Source of the DNA: an uncultured Clostridia bacterium
GTDB lineage: Bacteria > Bacillota > Clostridia > Christensenellales > CAAEEZ01
Length of the DNA stretch: 64,000 nucleotides
Assembly (NCBI GenBank): GCA_934365195.1
Contig: CAKRNA010000002.1
Coordinates: 62,001 to 126,000 of the forward strand
Direction of reading: 5' to 3'
This document shows, in pieces, positions 26,163 through 35,525 of this stretch. Made by a program: the position numbers and the translations under genes. A model generated the notes under the pieces. It saw only the letters and a list, made by a program, of their open reading frames with translations. It did not search any database and was not told the origin of the DNA. The number at the start of each line of letters is the position of its first letter. Positions within the stretch are counted from its first letter, which is position 1.

Positions 26163-27014
26163 ATGAATATTCAATGGTTTCCGGGGCACATGACGAAAGC
26201 CATTAGAATGATGACCGAAAACGTAAGGCTTGTCGATGGTATAATTTATCTGCTTGACGCAAGGGCGATTGCCTCTTGTATCAACCCTACTTTTGATAAA
26301 ATTATAGGCGATAAGCCTGTTTTGTACGTTGTGTCAAAAATAGACCTTGTAGAAAAATCTGACCTTGACGAATGGAAGGCTTATTTTGAAAAGGATGGCA
26401 AAAATTACGTAACAATAAACAGCCTAGACAATCAAGCAGGCAAGTTCGTCGTTAGTAAGTTTAACGATATGCTAAAAGGCGTGCTGGAAAGATACGAAAG
26501 TAAGGGCGTGAACAAAACGCTTAGGGGAATGGTAATCGGCGTTCCAAATAGCGGCAAGTCCACCTTAATAAATTGCATTGCTAGGTCCAAAAGGGCGGTG
26601 ACGGGCGATAAGGCAGGCGTAACTAAGGGCAAGCAATGGGTTACCGTTTCAAGTAGGCTTGAACTACTAGACACCCCCGGTACTTTGTGCCCTCAGTTTG
26701 AAAGCCGTAGAGTTGCTGAAAATATTGCTTTTATAGGTAGCATTAACGAAAATATCTTGGACGTAAGCGACCTTTGTTTACTACTTATCGAGAGGCTGAA
26801 AGAGGTTGCGCCCGATAGCCTACAAGAGAGATATAAACTGAAAGATTTAGAGGGTGCGCCGCTTGAAATTTATGAAGAAATTTGCAAAAATCGTGGATTT
26901 TTACTAAAAGGCGGAGATTTTGACTACGAAAGGTGCGCAAGGGCTGTTATCGACGACTTTAGAAAGCAAAAAATAGGCAAAATTATGCTGGATAAACCAA
27001 AGGACGTACTATGA
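26163..27014 (+). CDS. rbgA: Ribosome biogenesis GTPase RbgA (YlqF)
   Basis: Circularly permuted GTPase for late 50S assembly. 283 residues: INIQWFPGHMTKA-type start (NIQWFPGHMTKAIR), then G4 (SKIDLVEK) before G1 (GVPNSGKSTLIN) and G3 (LDTPGTL), the permuted order. The C-terminal RNA-binding helix follows. It shares ATGA with rnhB. Its 50S target fits the nearby rplS. Confidence 0.94.
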   Translation: MNIQWFPGHMTKAIRMMTENVRLVDGIIYLLDARAIASCINPTFDKIIGDKPVLYVVSKIDLVEKSDLDEWKAYFEKDGKNYVTINSLDNQAGKFVVSKFNDMLKGVLERYESKGVNKTLRGMVIGVPNSGKSTLINCIARSKRAVTGDKAGVTKGKQWVTVSSRLELLDTPGTLCPQFESRRVAENIAFIGSINENILDVSDLCLLLIERLKEVAPDSLQERYKLKDLEGAPLEIYEEICKNRGFLLKGGDFDYERCARAVIDDFRKQKIGKIMLDKPKDVL

Positions 27015-27622
27015 AAGAAGCGATTGATAATCTACAAATAGAGCGTGAACTACTTAGCCAAGGATATAGGTATATTTGCGGTGTAGACGAGGTGGGACGA
27101 GGACCGCTTTGCGGCCCCGTTTGTACGTGCGCAGTCGTAATGGATTTAGAAAAGATTGTAGAGGGCGTAACCGATAGCAAGAAAATCAGCGAGAAAAAGC
27201 GTGAAAGACTGTTTGACGAAATTAAAAATAGCGCTATTAGTTACTGCATAACCCTTGTGGATAACCACAAAATTGACGAATTAAATATTCTAAACGCAAC
27301 CAAAGAATGTATGAAACAGTCTGTTTTGGGGCTTAGCGTAGAGCCTGATATCGTGCTAGTGGACGCCTTGACTTTGGATATCCCGTTTAATCAAAAGCCT
27401 ATTATAAAGGGCGATTTGTACAGTTATTCCATAGGTGCTGCCAGCATTTTAGCCAAGGTTACAAGGGATAGACTGATGGTGGAGTACGACAAAATTTACC
27501 CCGAGTACGACCTTGCCTCCAACAAAGGTTACGGCACGAAAAAGCATATCGAGGCAATCAAACAGTACGGTATAACCGATATCCACAGAAAAACTTTTGT
27601 GAAAAATTTTGTAAATGAATAA
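27011..27622 (+). CDS. rnhB: Ribonuclease HII
   Basis: Removes ribonucleotides and RNA from DNA-RNA hybrids. 203 residues with the acidic DE pair in CGVDEVGRGPLCGPV, TDSKKISEKKRE, DALTLD and YSIGAASILAKVTRD. Coupled to rbgA by a 4-nt overlap, and it overlaps yraN by 8 nt. Confidence 0.95.
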   Translation: MKEAIDNLQIERELLSQGYRYICGVDEVGRGPLCGPVCTCAVVMDLEKIVEGVTDSKKISEKKRERLFDEIKNSAISYCITLVDNHKIDELNILNATKECMKQSVLGLSVEPDIVLVDALTLDIPFNQKPIIKGDLYSYSIGAASILAKVTRDRLMVEYDKIYPEYDLASNKGYGTKKHIEAIKQYGITDIHRKTFVKNFVNE

Positions 27623-27989
27623 CGTATTTGTTTGGAGAAGCGGTGAGAAGTTAGCCGCAAAATACCTTAAAGAGCAGGGGTACACTATCCTTGAAACCAA
27701 CGCTAAAAACAAACTAGCCGAGGTGGATATTATCTGCGAAAAGGACGACGAAATAGTGTTTGTCGAGGTTAAGTCTAGGACGAGTAAGGACTACGGATAC
27801 GCTATGGAATCGGTGATTATTACTAAGCAGCAGGCTTACGTTAGGTTCAGCCAAGCGTACGTGGTGGCAAAACTAAAAGCGGACAAAAATATTCGCTTTG
27901 ACGTTATCGAGGTGTACGGCGAGGAGATAAACCATATCGAATCGGCTTTTGACGGCGACGTGATGAAAAAGTACGTTAAAAGGCGCTAA
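27615..27989 (+). CDS. yraN: YraN family (UPF0102) nuclease-fold protein
   Basis: 124-residue protein of the restriction-endonuclease-like fold family UPF0102. Family pattern is seen in GEKLAAKYLKEQGYTILETN, AEVDIICEKDDEIVFVEVKSR (both quoted in part); the acidic and lysine residues of the putative active site (E..D..EVK) are kept. The usual GEID is AEVD here. Function unknown; the rnhB-yraN pairing is widespread. Confidence 0.88.
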   Translation: MNNVFVWRSGEKLAAKYLKEQGYTILETNAKNKLAEVDIICEKDDEIVFVEVKSRTSKDYGYAMESVIITKQQAYVRFSQAYVVAKLKADKNIRFDVIEVYGEEINHIESAFDGDVMKKYVKRR

Positions 27990-28124
27990 CGGTAAGTTAA
28001 AGCGCAGGTTTAGTAAAATAAACGGCTGAAAGGCTAGAAAAAATCCGTTAATATAATATATTAAAGAATAATTTTGAAAAAAATTGCACAAAATGGTTTT
28101 TTTTAGTTGTAGAAAATCGTTTGA

Positions 28125-28133
28125 TGTGATAAT
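28125..28133 (+). promoter_or_regulatory. Extended -10 promoter of rplS
   Basis: TGTGATAAT (28125-28133) is an extended -10 with GATAAT as core; a weak TTGTAG lies 15 nt upstream. Expected start is near 28140, just before a leader hairpin. Confidence 0.5.
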
Positions 28134-28149
28134 ATATAAACTGACTTCG

Positions 28150-28185
28150 AGTGTTCCTCTGAAATTCGATATTTGTATGAACACT
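28150..28185 (+). ncRNA. Candidate L19 (rplS) mRNA leader structure
   Basis: AGTGTTC (28150-28156) pairs with GAACACT (28179-28185), enclosing a region with an inner GAAAT/ATTTG-type pairing. It lies between the promoter and the rplS ribosome site, the place occupied by the L19 leader in Bacillota, where the protein represses its own message. I cannot run a covariance search, so the family match is tentative. Confidence 0.45.
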
Positions 28186-28209
28186 ATATTTAAATGGGAG
28201 GTAAGTCAA

Positions 28210-28554
28210 ATGAATATTATTGATACTCTTGAGCAAGAAGGCATTAGGAAAGATCTTCCTGATTTTAACATCGGTGATACCGTTAAGGTATTTGTAAAAA
28301 TCAAAGAGGGTTCTAGAGAAAGATTGCAAGCGTTCGAAGGAACTGTTATTGCAAAAAGAAACGGTAGCATCCGTGAAACGTTCACCGTTAGAAGATTGTC
28401 TTTCGGCGTTGGCGTTGAGAGAACTTTCCCACTAAACTCGCCTAAAATCGATCATATCGACGTTGTAAGAAGAGGTAAAGTAAGAAGGGCTAAACTATTC
28501 TATCTAAGAGAGAGAAAGGGTAAGGCTGCAAAAGTTAAAGAATTGAGAAAATAA
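28210..28554 (+). CDS. rplS: Ribosomal protein L19
   Basis: 114-residue 50S protein with LEQEGIRKDLPDFNIGDTV (quoted in part), FEGTVIAKRNGSIRETFTVR and RRGKVRRAKLFYLRERKGKAA. ATG 28210 is set by GGGAGGT at 28196-28202. It has its own promoter and leader, unlike the tightly packed genes before it. Confidence 0.97.
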   Translation: MNIIDTLEQEGIRKDLPDFNIGDTVKVFVKIKEGSRERLQAFEGTVIAKRNGSIRETFTVRRLSFGVGVERTFPLNSPKIDHIDVVRRGKVRRAKLFYLRERKGKAAKVKELRK

Positions 28555-28568
28555 CTTCTCAATAAGTA

Positions 28569-28598
28569 AAGGAGTTAGCAATAACTTCTTTATTTTTT
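28569..28598 (+). terminator. Terminator after rplS
   Basis: AAGGAGTTA (28569-28577), GCAA tetraloop, TAACTTCTT (28582-28590; one G-U pair), followed by a T-rich tract. Confidence 0.8.
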
Positions 28599-28611
28599 AA
28601 TGAGGGAAAAT

Positions 28612-30651
28612 ATGAAAAAGAAGTTTGCTACGATAGTAATGCTGATTTTAATTGCGGCGTTGTGTTTTAGCCTTACTGCTTGTCAAGAAAAACCGTTTGA
28701 TACGAATTTATTGTCAAACGGGTCTTTTGATGCAGAAAATATGTTGTCAGGTTGGACGAGGGATTCTTCTAGCAGCGTAAGTTATAATTACAGCAAAGAA
28801 GGGGAGAATACCTTTGTCAAAATCGAAAACAAAAGCGGCGTAACGAGTAACACTTACCAAAAAATCGCCGTTGAAAAGGGCGCAACCTACAAGGTTACCG
28901 CAAAAATCAAATTTTTTAGCGACGTTATTTCAAACCGTGGTTTTTCCATAGGTTTTATGGAAAATTCCGAAGTTAAAACGGAGGCAAAAGCCACCACAAA
29001 CGGCTGGGAGGAGTACGTTACTTACTTCAAGCCCGATATGGACGGGGTAACCGTTTCGTTAAGGCTTGCAGGAACGGGTACTGTTGGTATCGATAACGTT
29101 TCGGTGGAAAAGGTTCAGCCGTCTAGCGTTCCTAGTGGCGCAACCGTTCACTCGGTTAAAACGCTGGTAAAACTACCTTATCAAAAGTCCGCAGGCGGCA
29201 TTACGCTTAGCGTATTTATGATGCTTTTAACGGTGATTTTGGCAGGCGGTTGCTATTTCTTGTTGCGCAGAGTGGCTACTTCGGACAACTTTTTACCTGC
29301 AAAGGATAACGACAAAATCGAACTTTATAAGGTTAAAATTTCGCCGATCGGTATCGTAACTACGTTGCTTGCCGTAGGTTTTATTATCAGATTTATTATG
29401 GCGCTAACCGTTTACGGCTACGACGCTATTTACAATAACGACGCAACCCTTATGGCAACACTAGGCTTAACAGGTTTCTATTACACGAACGTAACCACAG
29501 CGCCGTTTGGTTATTTGTACTATCTTGCATTGTTTGGACTTATGAAAAACAGCGCAAACATAACCAGCGTTATGGGTGTGTCGATAATGCTAAAACTTCC
29601 GTCGATTCTTGCGGATATGGGCATTATTTACCTAATTTATAGTTACGGCAGGAAGTACGTTGGCGACAAAAACGCCGCTGTATTTAGTTTACTGTACGCT
29701 ATTTTGCCACCGGTGTTTATGCTAAACGCAGGTTGGGGCGGTACTGAATCGCTTGCATTACTAGGTATTATATCTATCTTTATATGTATTCTTGAAAAGA
29801 AACATATAGGATTATTATTTAGTTCTATTTACGCAATACTTTTCGCTTTTGAAACGGTGTACGTACTTCCGTTAGTGCTTGCGTATTTGGTGGTAAGGTG
29901 CGTTAAGGAAAAGAATGTTAAGTATATTCTTAAAACGGTGCTTGGCGTAGTTATTTTCTTCGTTGCGCTATACTTATTGACCTTGCCGTTCACCTTAGGT
30001 TACGTTAAAAACGGCGCTCCTATGATAGCGTTTAGCGTTTATTACAAAATACTTGGCGCTGATGCGGTTTCGTGCTTTAACACCTTCAACTTGTTTGCAA
30101 TACTTGGTCAAAACAATATTTCGGCAACAAATCCAACCTTTATCGTAAGCATAATTTTCGTTATGCTTGTGTGGGCGTACGCTATTTATTGCTACGTTGC
30201 AAAACGCAACAGACTAAGTTTGTTACTTTCTGCAGCGTTTACCTATCTTGCAATAGGCACTTTTGCCGTAAACCAAACCAAAGCGATGGCTGTTATCGGC
30301 GTTGGTTTGCTACTTTACTATGCTATGCTTTCAAGAGATAAGAGGGTGTACTGGACGGCAGGCGTTATATTCACGCTTAACGCTATGAATATTTTTACCT
30401 TGTACGATATGGCAGGTTACCTACTAGGAAAGAACTATAACAGATACGAGGTATTTGCTAAATTCGACTGGGTACAAGTGCTTGGTAGCGTGCTTATGGT
30501 AATAATCGTTATTTACCTAATGTTCGTGACTTTTGATATTTGCACACAATCAAGGCGCAAGGAAATTCAACCTTTATACTCGGCTGAGATAAAGGAATTT
30601 AAAAAGAAAATAGCAAACAAATTAAATATTAAAAAAGGTAAAAGTATATAA
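28612..30651 (+). CDS. Lipoprotein-anchored polytopic membrane protein, GT-C-like
   Basis: 679 residues in three parts. (1) A lipoprotein signal: basic KKK, a hydrophobic helix, and a lipobox LTAC with Cys near residue 24. (2) An extracellular beta-sandwich resembling CBM4/9-type carbohydrate-binding modules (LLSNGSFDAENMLSGW start, GIDNVSVEKV end, about residues 33-170). (3) A TM helix near 190-220, a cytoplasmic linker, and about ten further TM helices with YDAIYNNDA early in the block, similar in layout to GT-C glycosyltransferases that use lipid-linked sugars. ATG 28612 follows GAGGG; ATG 28600 would put that site inside the gene. A role in cell-surface glycosylation is inference. It stands alone between two terminators, with no sugar genes beside it. 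Confidence 0.6.
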   Translation: MKKKFATIVMLILIAALCFSLTACQEKPFDTNLLSNGSFDAENMLSGWTRDSSSSVSYNYSKEGENTFVKIENKSGVTSNTYQKIAVEKGATYKVTAKIKFFSDVISNRGFSIGFMENSEVKTEAKATTNGWEEYVTYFKPDMDGVTVSLRLAGTGTVGIDNVSVEKVQPSSVPSGATVHSVKTLVKLPYQKSAGGITLSVFMMLLTVILAGGCYFLLRRVATSDNFLPAKDNDKIELYKVKISPIGIVTTLLAVGFIIRFIMALTVYGYDAIYNNDATLMATLGLTGFYYTNVTTAPFGYLYYLALFGLMKNSANITSVMGVSIMLKLPSILADMGIIYLIYSYGRKYVGDKNAAVFSLLYAILPPVFMLNAGWGGTESLALLGIISIFICILEKKHIGLLFSSIYAILFAFETVYVLPLVLAYLVVRCVKEKNVKYILKTVLGVVIFFVALYLLTLPFTLGYVKNGAPMIAFSVYYKILGADAVSCFNTFNLFAILGQNNISATNPTFIVSIIFVMLVWAYAIYCYVAKRNRLSLLLSAAFTYLAIGTFAVNQTKAMAVIGVGLLLYYAMLSRDKRVYWTAGVIFTLNAMNIFTLYDMAGYLLGKNYNRYEVFAKFDWVQVLGSVLMVIIVIYLMFVTFDICTQSRRKEIQPLYSAEIKEFKKKIANKLNIKKGKSI

Positions 30652-30658
30652 AGAAAAG

Positions 30659-30678
30659 ACGCTGAAAGGCGTTTTTTT
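30659..30678 (+). terminator. Terminator with GAAA tetraloop
   Basis: ACGCT (30659-30663), GAAA loop, GGCGT (30668-30672), then seven T. The stem is short but GC-rich and sits directly after the membrane protein gene. Confidence 0.8.
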
Positions 30679-30692
30679 AATGTAGGTGCATT

Positions 30693-32222
30693 ATGTTAGC
30701 AATCACAAAAAGTTTTGGGCTTGACGGCGTTACGGGGTATCCTATCGACGTTGAAGTGGATATAAATAACGGATTACCCGGGCTTGATATCGTAGGGCTT
30801 GCCGGTACTGCCGTAAAGGAAAGTAAGGAGAGGGTGAAGTCCGCTATAAAGAACAGCGGGTATCTTTTCCCGACTAAAAAAATAACCATAAATCTTGCCC
30901 CGGCAGACACAAAAAAGGATACGCCGATTTATGACCTTGCAATTGCGCTAGGCATTATGCAATCGGCAAACCTATTAAAAACGGGCGCAAGCAAAGAATA
31001 TATTCTGGTTGGCGAATTGTCGCTTGACGGCTCGCTAAGGCACGTTAAAGGCGTGTTGCCGCTTATTATCTCTGCCGTTCAACAAGGTTACAAAAAGTTT
31101 ATAGTGCCTAAGGAGAACGAAAAAGAGGCTAGTTTTGTGGAGGGGATTGAAGTGTACGCTATGGAAAATCTAAAAAGCGTATGCGCACTTCTTAGCGGCG
31201 AGCAGTTTGTAAAGGTTGAGTATTCGCATTTTGAAAACAAGCAATTCGAAAATAAAAACCTGTTCGATTTTAAGGACGTAAAAGGTCAGGTAGTGGCAAA
31301 AAGGGCGCTGGAAATAGCAGTTAGCGGCGGTCATAACGCAATTATGGTAGGCCCTCCCGGTAGCGGTAAAACTATGCTTGCTAAGTGCGTGCCGTCTATT
31401 ATGCCCGATATGACTTTTGACGAGGCGATAGAGGTGACCAAACTACATTCTATTGCCGGTATTTTGGATAATAACGAGGGTATCGTCGGCGTACGACCTT
31501 TTAGAAGCCCTCACCACACGGCAACTATTCCTGCGCTTGTAGGCGGTGGAGCGTACTCAAAACCGGGAGAGGTAAGTTTGGCGCATAACGGCGTGCTGTT
31601 TTTGGACGAAACGCCGGAGTACAAAAGGCAAGCCTTGGAAACTTTACGTCAGCCGCTTGAAGATAAAAATATTACCATTGCACGTGCGCAAAGGACGGTG
31701 ACTTACCCTGCGAACTTTATGCTTATTTGCAGTATGAACCCTTGCCCTTGCGGAAACTACGGCAGTAAAACTAACGAATGTAAGTGCACGCCGCAACAGA
31801 TTAGAAACTACCACGCAAGATTGTCAGGTCCGCTTATGGATAGGATTGACCTTCATATCGACGTGGACAGCGTAAGTTACGGTGAGTTTAGAAGCGAGGT
31901 GGACGAAGAGCCGTCTAAGGATATCAAAAAAAGAGTGGATAAGGTGCGTAAAATTCAGTTAGAGCGCTTTAAAAACGACGGAATTTACACCAACGCAGAT
32001 ATGAGTAATTCGCTAATCAAAAAGTATTGCAAGATTGACTCTAACAGCGAAAAAATGTTGGAGCAAGCCTTCAAAATGCTAAACCTATCCGCTAGGGCTA
32101 CTAATAGAATTCTTAAAGTAGCAAGGACCATTGCGGATATGGACGGGGCGGAAAACATAGAGCAAAAGCATTTAGCCGAGGCAATTCAATACAGAAGTCT
32201 GGACAAAAAGTATTTTGATTAG
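30693..32222 (+). CDS. comM: YifB/ComM-family Mg-chelatase-like AAA+ ATPase
   Basis: 509 residues: N-terminal S5-like ChlI domain (GLPGLDIVGLAGTAVKESKERV in part), then an AAA+ core with Walker A GPPGSGKTMLAK, Walker B VLFLDETPEY, and CSMNPCPCGNYG, and a C-terminal Mg_chelatase_C region. In naturally transformable bacteria ComM is a branch-migration helicase that extends recombination of incoming DNA. Its neighbour dprA supports a DNA-processing context; competence itself is not shown. Confidence 0.9.
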   Translation: MLAITKSFGLDGVTGYPIDVEVDINNGLPGLDIVGLAGTAVKESKERVKSAIKNSGYLFPTKKITINLAPADTKKDTPIYDLAIALGIMQSANLLKTGASKEYILVGELSLDGSLRHVKGVLPLIISAVQQGYKKFIVPKENEKEASFVEGIEVYAMENLKSVCALLSGEQFVKVEYSHFENKQFENKNLFDFKDVKGQVVAKRALEIAVSGGHNAIMVGPPGSGKTMLAKCVPSIMPDMTFDEAIEVTKLHSIAGILDNNEGIVGVRPFRSPHHTATIPALVGGGAYSKPGEVSLAHNGVLFLDETPEYKRQALETLRQPLEDKNITIARAQRTVTYPANFMLICSMNPCPCGNYGSKTNECKCTPQQIRNYHARLSGPLMDRIDLHIDVDSVSYGEFRSEVDEEPSKDIKKRVDKVRKIQLERFKNDGIYTNADMSNSLIKKYCKIDSNSEKMLEQAFKMLNLSARATNRILKVARTIADMDGAENIEQKHLAEAIQYRSLDKKYFD

Positions 32223-32228
32223 TATAAT
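32200..32228 (+). promoter_or_regulatory. Promoter at the comM end, placed for a leaderless dprA mRNA
   Basis: TGGACA (32200-32205), 17-nt spacer, TATAAT (32223-32228). Seven nt after the -10 is 32235, exactly the GTG start of dprA. No ribosome-binding site precedes that codon. Confidence 0.65.
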
Positions 32229-32234
32229 TAGCAA

Positions 32235-33332
32235 GTGAGTATGTATAATAAAGAAGAACTTTCAATATTTTGGCTAAGCCTTTTCGAGAAGGTGACAAAC
32301 AAAAAATTAGGGCAACTTAAAGATATAGGGGTAGGGCTAAATCACCTTAGGGAGAACTTGTCTTTCTACAAGGACGAAGTTGTAAAAGTGGTTGGGCTTG
32401 AAACCTATGCAAACTTAAAATTATCCTCGTCAGACGCCTTTATCAAAAAAATGGTTGACAAATTAGCACAAGTGGGAGCAAAATTTACTACGGTAGAAAG
32501 TGACGATTACCCTATGATGCTGAAAGATATAGAGGATTTTCCATATATTTTGTACTATAAAGGGGATATAAGCCTAGTTAGTGGCAAAAATATTGCGGTT
32601 GTCGGCACGAGAAAACCTACGAGGTACGGTCAGATTGTAACCAAGCAGTTTACAAAAGATTTAGTCACCGCAGGTTGCACGATTGTGTCGGGCGGGGCAA
32701 GAGGTGTGGACAGCATTGCAATTAGAGAGGCACTTGACCTTGGCTCTAAGCCGATTGTGGTGCTTGGCTCAGGCGTGGACGTAGTGTATCCGCCGGAAAA
32801 CAAAGCGTTATTTGACGAAGTGGTTAAGGCGGGAGGGTTGATTATGTCGGAGCACCCGTTAAAAACTCCGCCAAACGCCTATAATTTCCCTCTAAGAAAT
32901 CGCATTATTAGTGGTTTGTCACTAGGTGTGCTCGTTACCGAGGCAGGTGTTAAAAGCGGAACGATGATAACCGCCGATTATGCTTTAAACCAAGGCAAAG
33001 AGGTGTTTTTAGTGCCGGGGAATATCAATTCCTTAACCAGTCAGGGCACGAATAATATGCTAAAAGAGGGCTACGGCAACCTTGTAACCGAGCCTAACGA
33101 TATACTTAGCCATTACAAAATAAATCAGGTGGTGGTTGAAAAGGAGCCCGTTCAACTAGACTACAACGAAAGTTTGATAATGGAAGAGATTAAGAAAAAC
33201 GGCGAAGTTCATTTTGAACAACTGCTAAAAGCGGTGGGCTTTACCGACGTAAACGAACTGAATAATTTGCTGTTTAATATGCAAATAAAAGGTTTAATAG
33301 TTAAATTACCCGGCAATTTTTATGGAGAATAG
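32235..33332 (+). CDS. dprA: DNA processing protein DprA
   Basis: Loads RecA on single-stranded DNA during transformation. 365 residues: N-terminal helical region, the Rossmann-like DprA core with AVVGTRKPTRYG, SGGARGVDSIA, VLGSGVDVVYPPEN and PLRNRIISGLS, and a C-terminal winged helix (YNESLIMEEIKKNG onward). Start is GTG 32235 or the ATG six bases later; neither has a Shine-Dalgarno, and the promoter just upstream predicts transcription at 32235. Confidence 0.94.
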   Translation: MSMYNKEELSIFWLSLFEKVTNKKLGQLKDIGVGLNHLRENLSFYKDEVVKVVGLETYANLKLSSSDAFIKKMVDKLAQVGAKFTTVESDDYPMMLKDIEDFPYILYYKGDISLVSGKNIAVVGTRKPTRYGQIVTKQFTKDLVTAGCTIVSGGARGVDSIAIREALDLGSKPIVVLGSGVDVVYPPENKALFDEVVKAGGLIMSEHPLKTPPNAYNFPLRNRIISGLSLGVLVTEAGVKSGTMITADYALNQGKEVFLVPGNINSLTSQGTNNMLKEGYGNLVTEPNDILSHYKINQVVVEKEPVQLDYNESLIMEEIKKNGEVHFEQLLKAVGFTDVNELNNLLFNMQIKGLIVKLPGNFYGE

Positions 33333-33335
33333 ACA

Positions 33336-35465
33336 ATGAAAAATTTAATTATCGTAGAATCGCCTTCAAAGGCAAAAACAATTCAAAAATATTTAGGAGA
33401 CGGCTACACAGTAATGGCATCTAGCGGACACGTGTGCGATTTACCACAAAAGTCCTTAGGAATAGATATCGAAAACAACTTTGCGCCTATGTACGAAGTG
33501 AACGCCGACAAAAAAGAAGTAATACGAAAATTAAGTCAGGCTGTGAAAAAGTCGGGCGAAGTATATCTTGCAACCGACCCGGACCGTGAGGGAGAGGCAA
33601 TCAGTTGGCATTTGTCTAACGAATTAAAACTTGGCGAAGACGCAAACAGAATAGAGTTTCACGAGATTAGCAAAAAAGCCGTAAACGAGGCTATTGCTAA
33701 CCCTAGAAAAATAAATATGGATTTAGTAGACGCTCAACAAGCAAGAAGGGTTCTTGATAGGCTGGTTGGTTACAAAATATCGCCTATTTTGTCCAAAAAA
33801 ATCAAAAAAGGTTCTAGCGCAGGTAGGGTGCAATCCCCGGCGCTGAAAATGATTGTGGAGCGTGAGAGGGAAATAAACAACTTTAAGCCCGAAGAGTACT
33901 GGAATATTTACGTATTTTTAACCTCTAAAAACGCAAAACCGTTTAGAGCGCAATTCGAGGACTTTAACGGCGAAAAGTTTAAAGTTACCAGCGAAAGAAT
34001 AGCCGAAAGAGCGGTGCTTGACCTTGATAAAGCAAAATACGTGGTAGACAGCGTGAAAAAATCGGTGTCAAAAAGCAAGCCAAACCCACCGTTTACCACC
34101 AGTACTATGCAACAAGACGCTTCAAGCAAACTTGGTTTAAGTTCGCCTGAAACAATGAAAATTGCCCAACAACTTTACGAGGGCGTGGATATTAAGGGCG
34201 AAGGTCCAACCGCATTAGTTACCTATATCAGAACGGACAGCGTTAGGGTTTCGTCGGATATGCAATACAAGGCGCTTGAGTACATTAAAAATAGGTTTGG
34301 TGAGGAATACGTACCTGCAAAGCCAAACTTCTACAAAACCAAACAAGACGCACAAGACGCCCACGAGGCAATTAGGCCGATTAACCTAGACGTAACGCCT
34401 GAAAGCATTAAAGATAAGGTAAATCGCAATCAATATAGGCTTTATAAACTAATTTACGAAAGGTTTTTGGCAAGCCAAATGAAAGACGCCACTTACGACA
34501 CGTTAAACGTGCATATCAACGCTTTCAAGCCTACTAACGACAAACCTTTTGGGTTTAGGGTAAAGGGTAAAACGCCAAAATTCTTGGGCTACACGGTAAT
34601 TTACCAAAACGTAGACCTTGACAAGAAAGAGGACGAAGAGGACGAGGATAAGGTAAGTTTGCCAAATCTAGCCGAAGAGGATATTTTAAATTACGTAGAC
34701 TACAAGAGCGAGCAAAAATTCACAAAGCCGCCGCAAAGATACTCTGACGCAACGCTGGTTAAAGCCCTTGAGGAAAACGGAATAGGCAGACCAAGTACCT
34801 ACGCAACCATTATTAGCGTGTTAGCAAAGAGAGATTACACCGAAAAAGAGGGTAAATATATTAAGCCAACCAACTTAGGCGAGGCAATTTACGACTATAT
34901 GGCAATCTACTTTAAGGACGTAGTCAACTACAAATTTACCGCTGCTATGGAAACGAAACTAGACCAAGTTGCTAGCGGCGAACTTGTATGGCAAGAAATC
35001 CTTAACAAGTACTATCCAAGCCTACTTAAAGAGTTGCAACACGCAAACGTAGCGGGTGGTAAACGTGTAAAACTAGAGGAAGAAGTTAGCGACGTAAAGT
35101 GTGATAAATGTGGCGCACTAATGGTGGTAAGAGAGGGTAAATACGGCAAGTTCTTAGCCTGCCCGAATTATCCGAACTGCAAAAACATTAAGCCTATCGT
35201 TGAAAAGGTGGGTACTTGCCCTAAGTGTGGCAAAGACGTGGTTAAAAAACGTAGCAAGAGCGGTAAGTTCTTCTACGGTTGTAGTGGTTATCCTGCTTGC
35301 GACTTCGTATCGTGGGATTTGCCTGCGCCTGTGCTTTGCGAAAAGTGTGGCTCTACTATGAAAATGGTGGTAAAAAAGGATAGTGTGGACTACGTTTGCA
35401 CAAATAAAGATTGCAGACACAAGATAGTAAACAAAAAGCAAACTAACGAAGAAAACGAAGAATAA
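33336..35465 (+). CDS. topA: DNA topoisomerase I
   Basis: Type IA enzyme that relaxes negative supercoils. 709 residues: TOPRIM (VESPSKAKTI, TDPDREGEAISWHL), the catalytic Tyr in TYIRTDSVRVS, and three C-terminal zinc fingers of the 4-Cys type (CDKCG..CPNYPNC, CPKCG..CSGYPAC, CEKCG..CTNKDC). It begins 3 nt after dprA, the usual Bacillota order. Confidence 0.97.
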   Translation: MKNLIIVESPSKAKTIQKYLGDGYTVMASSGHVCDLPQKSLGIDIENNFAPMYEVNADKKEVIRKLSQAVKKSGEVYLATDPDREGEAISWHLSNELKLGEDANRIEFHEISKKAVNEAIANPRKINMDLVDAQQARRVLDRLVGYKISPILSKKIKKGSSAGRVQSPALKMIVEREREINNFKPEEYWNIYVFLTSKNAKPFRAQFEDFNGEKFKVTSERIAERAVLDLDKAKYVVDSVKKSVSKSKPNPPFTTSTMQQDASSKLGLSSPETMKIAQQLYEGVDIKGEGPTALVTYIRTDSVRVSSDMQYKALEYIKNRFGEEYVPAKPNFYKTKQDAQDAHEAIRPINLDVTPESIKDKVNRNQYRLYKLIYERFLASQMKDATYDTLNVHINAFKPTNDKPFGFRVKGKTPKFLGYTVIYQNVDLDKKEDEEDEDKVSLPNLAEEDILNYVDYKSEQKFTKPPQRYSDATLVKALEENGIGRPSTYATIISVLAKRDYTEKEGKYIKPTNLGEAIYDYMAIYFKDVVNYKFTAAMETKLDQVASGELVWQEILNKYYPSLLKELQHANVAGGKRVKLEEEVSDVKCDKCGALMVVREGKYGKFLACPNYPNCKNIKPIVEKVGTCPKCGKDVVKKRSKSGKFFYGCSGYPACDFVSWDLPAPVLCEKCGSTMKMVVKKDSVDYVCTNKDCRHKIVNKKQTNEENEE

Positions 35466-35525
35466 TTACAAAATATCGCATTTTAAATAACTATAATTAT
35501 AAAAAATTGCGAAATATAGAATAGT

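Noticed and set aside
27983..28005. Hairpin after yraN as a terminator
   Set aside because: The GCGC/GCGC stem has a two-base bulge and no T-tract.
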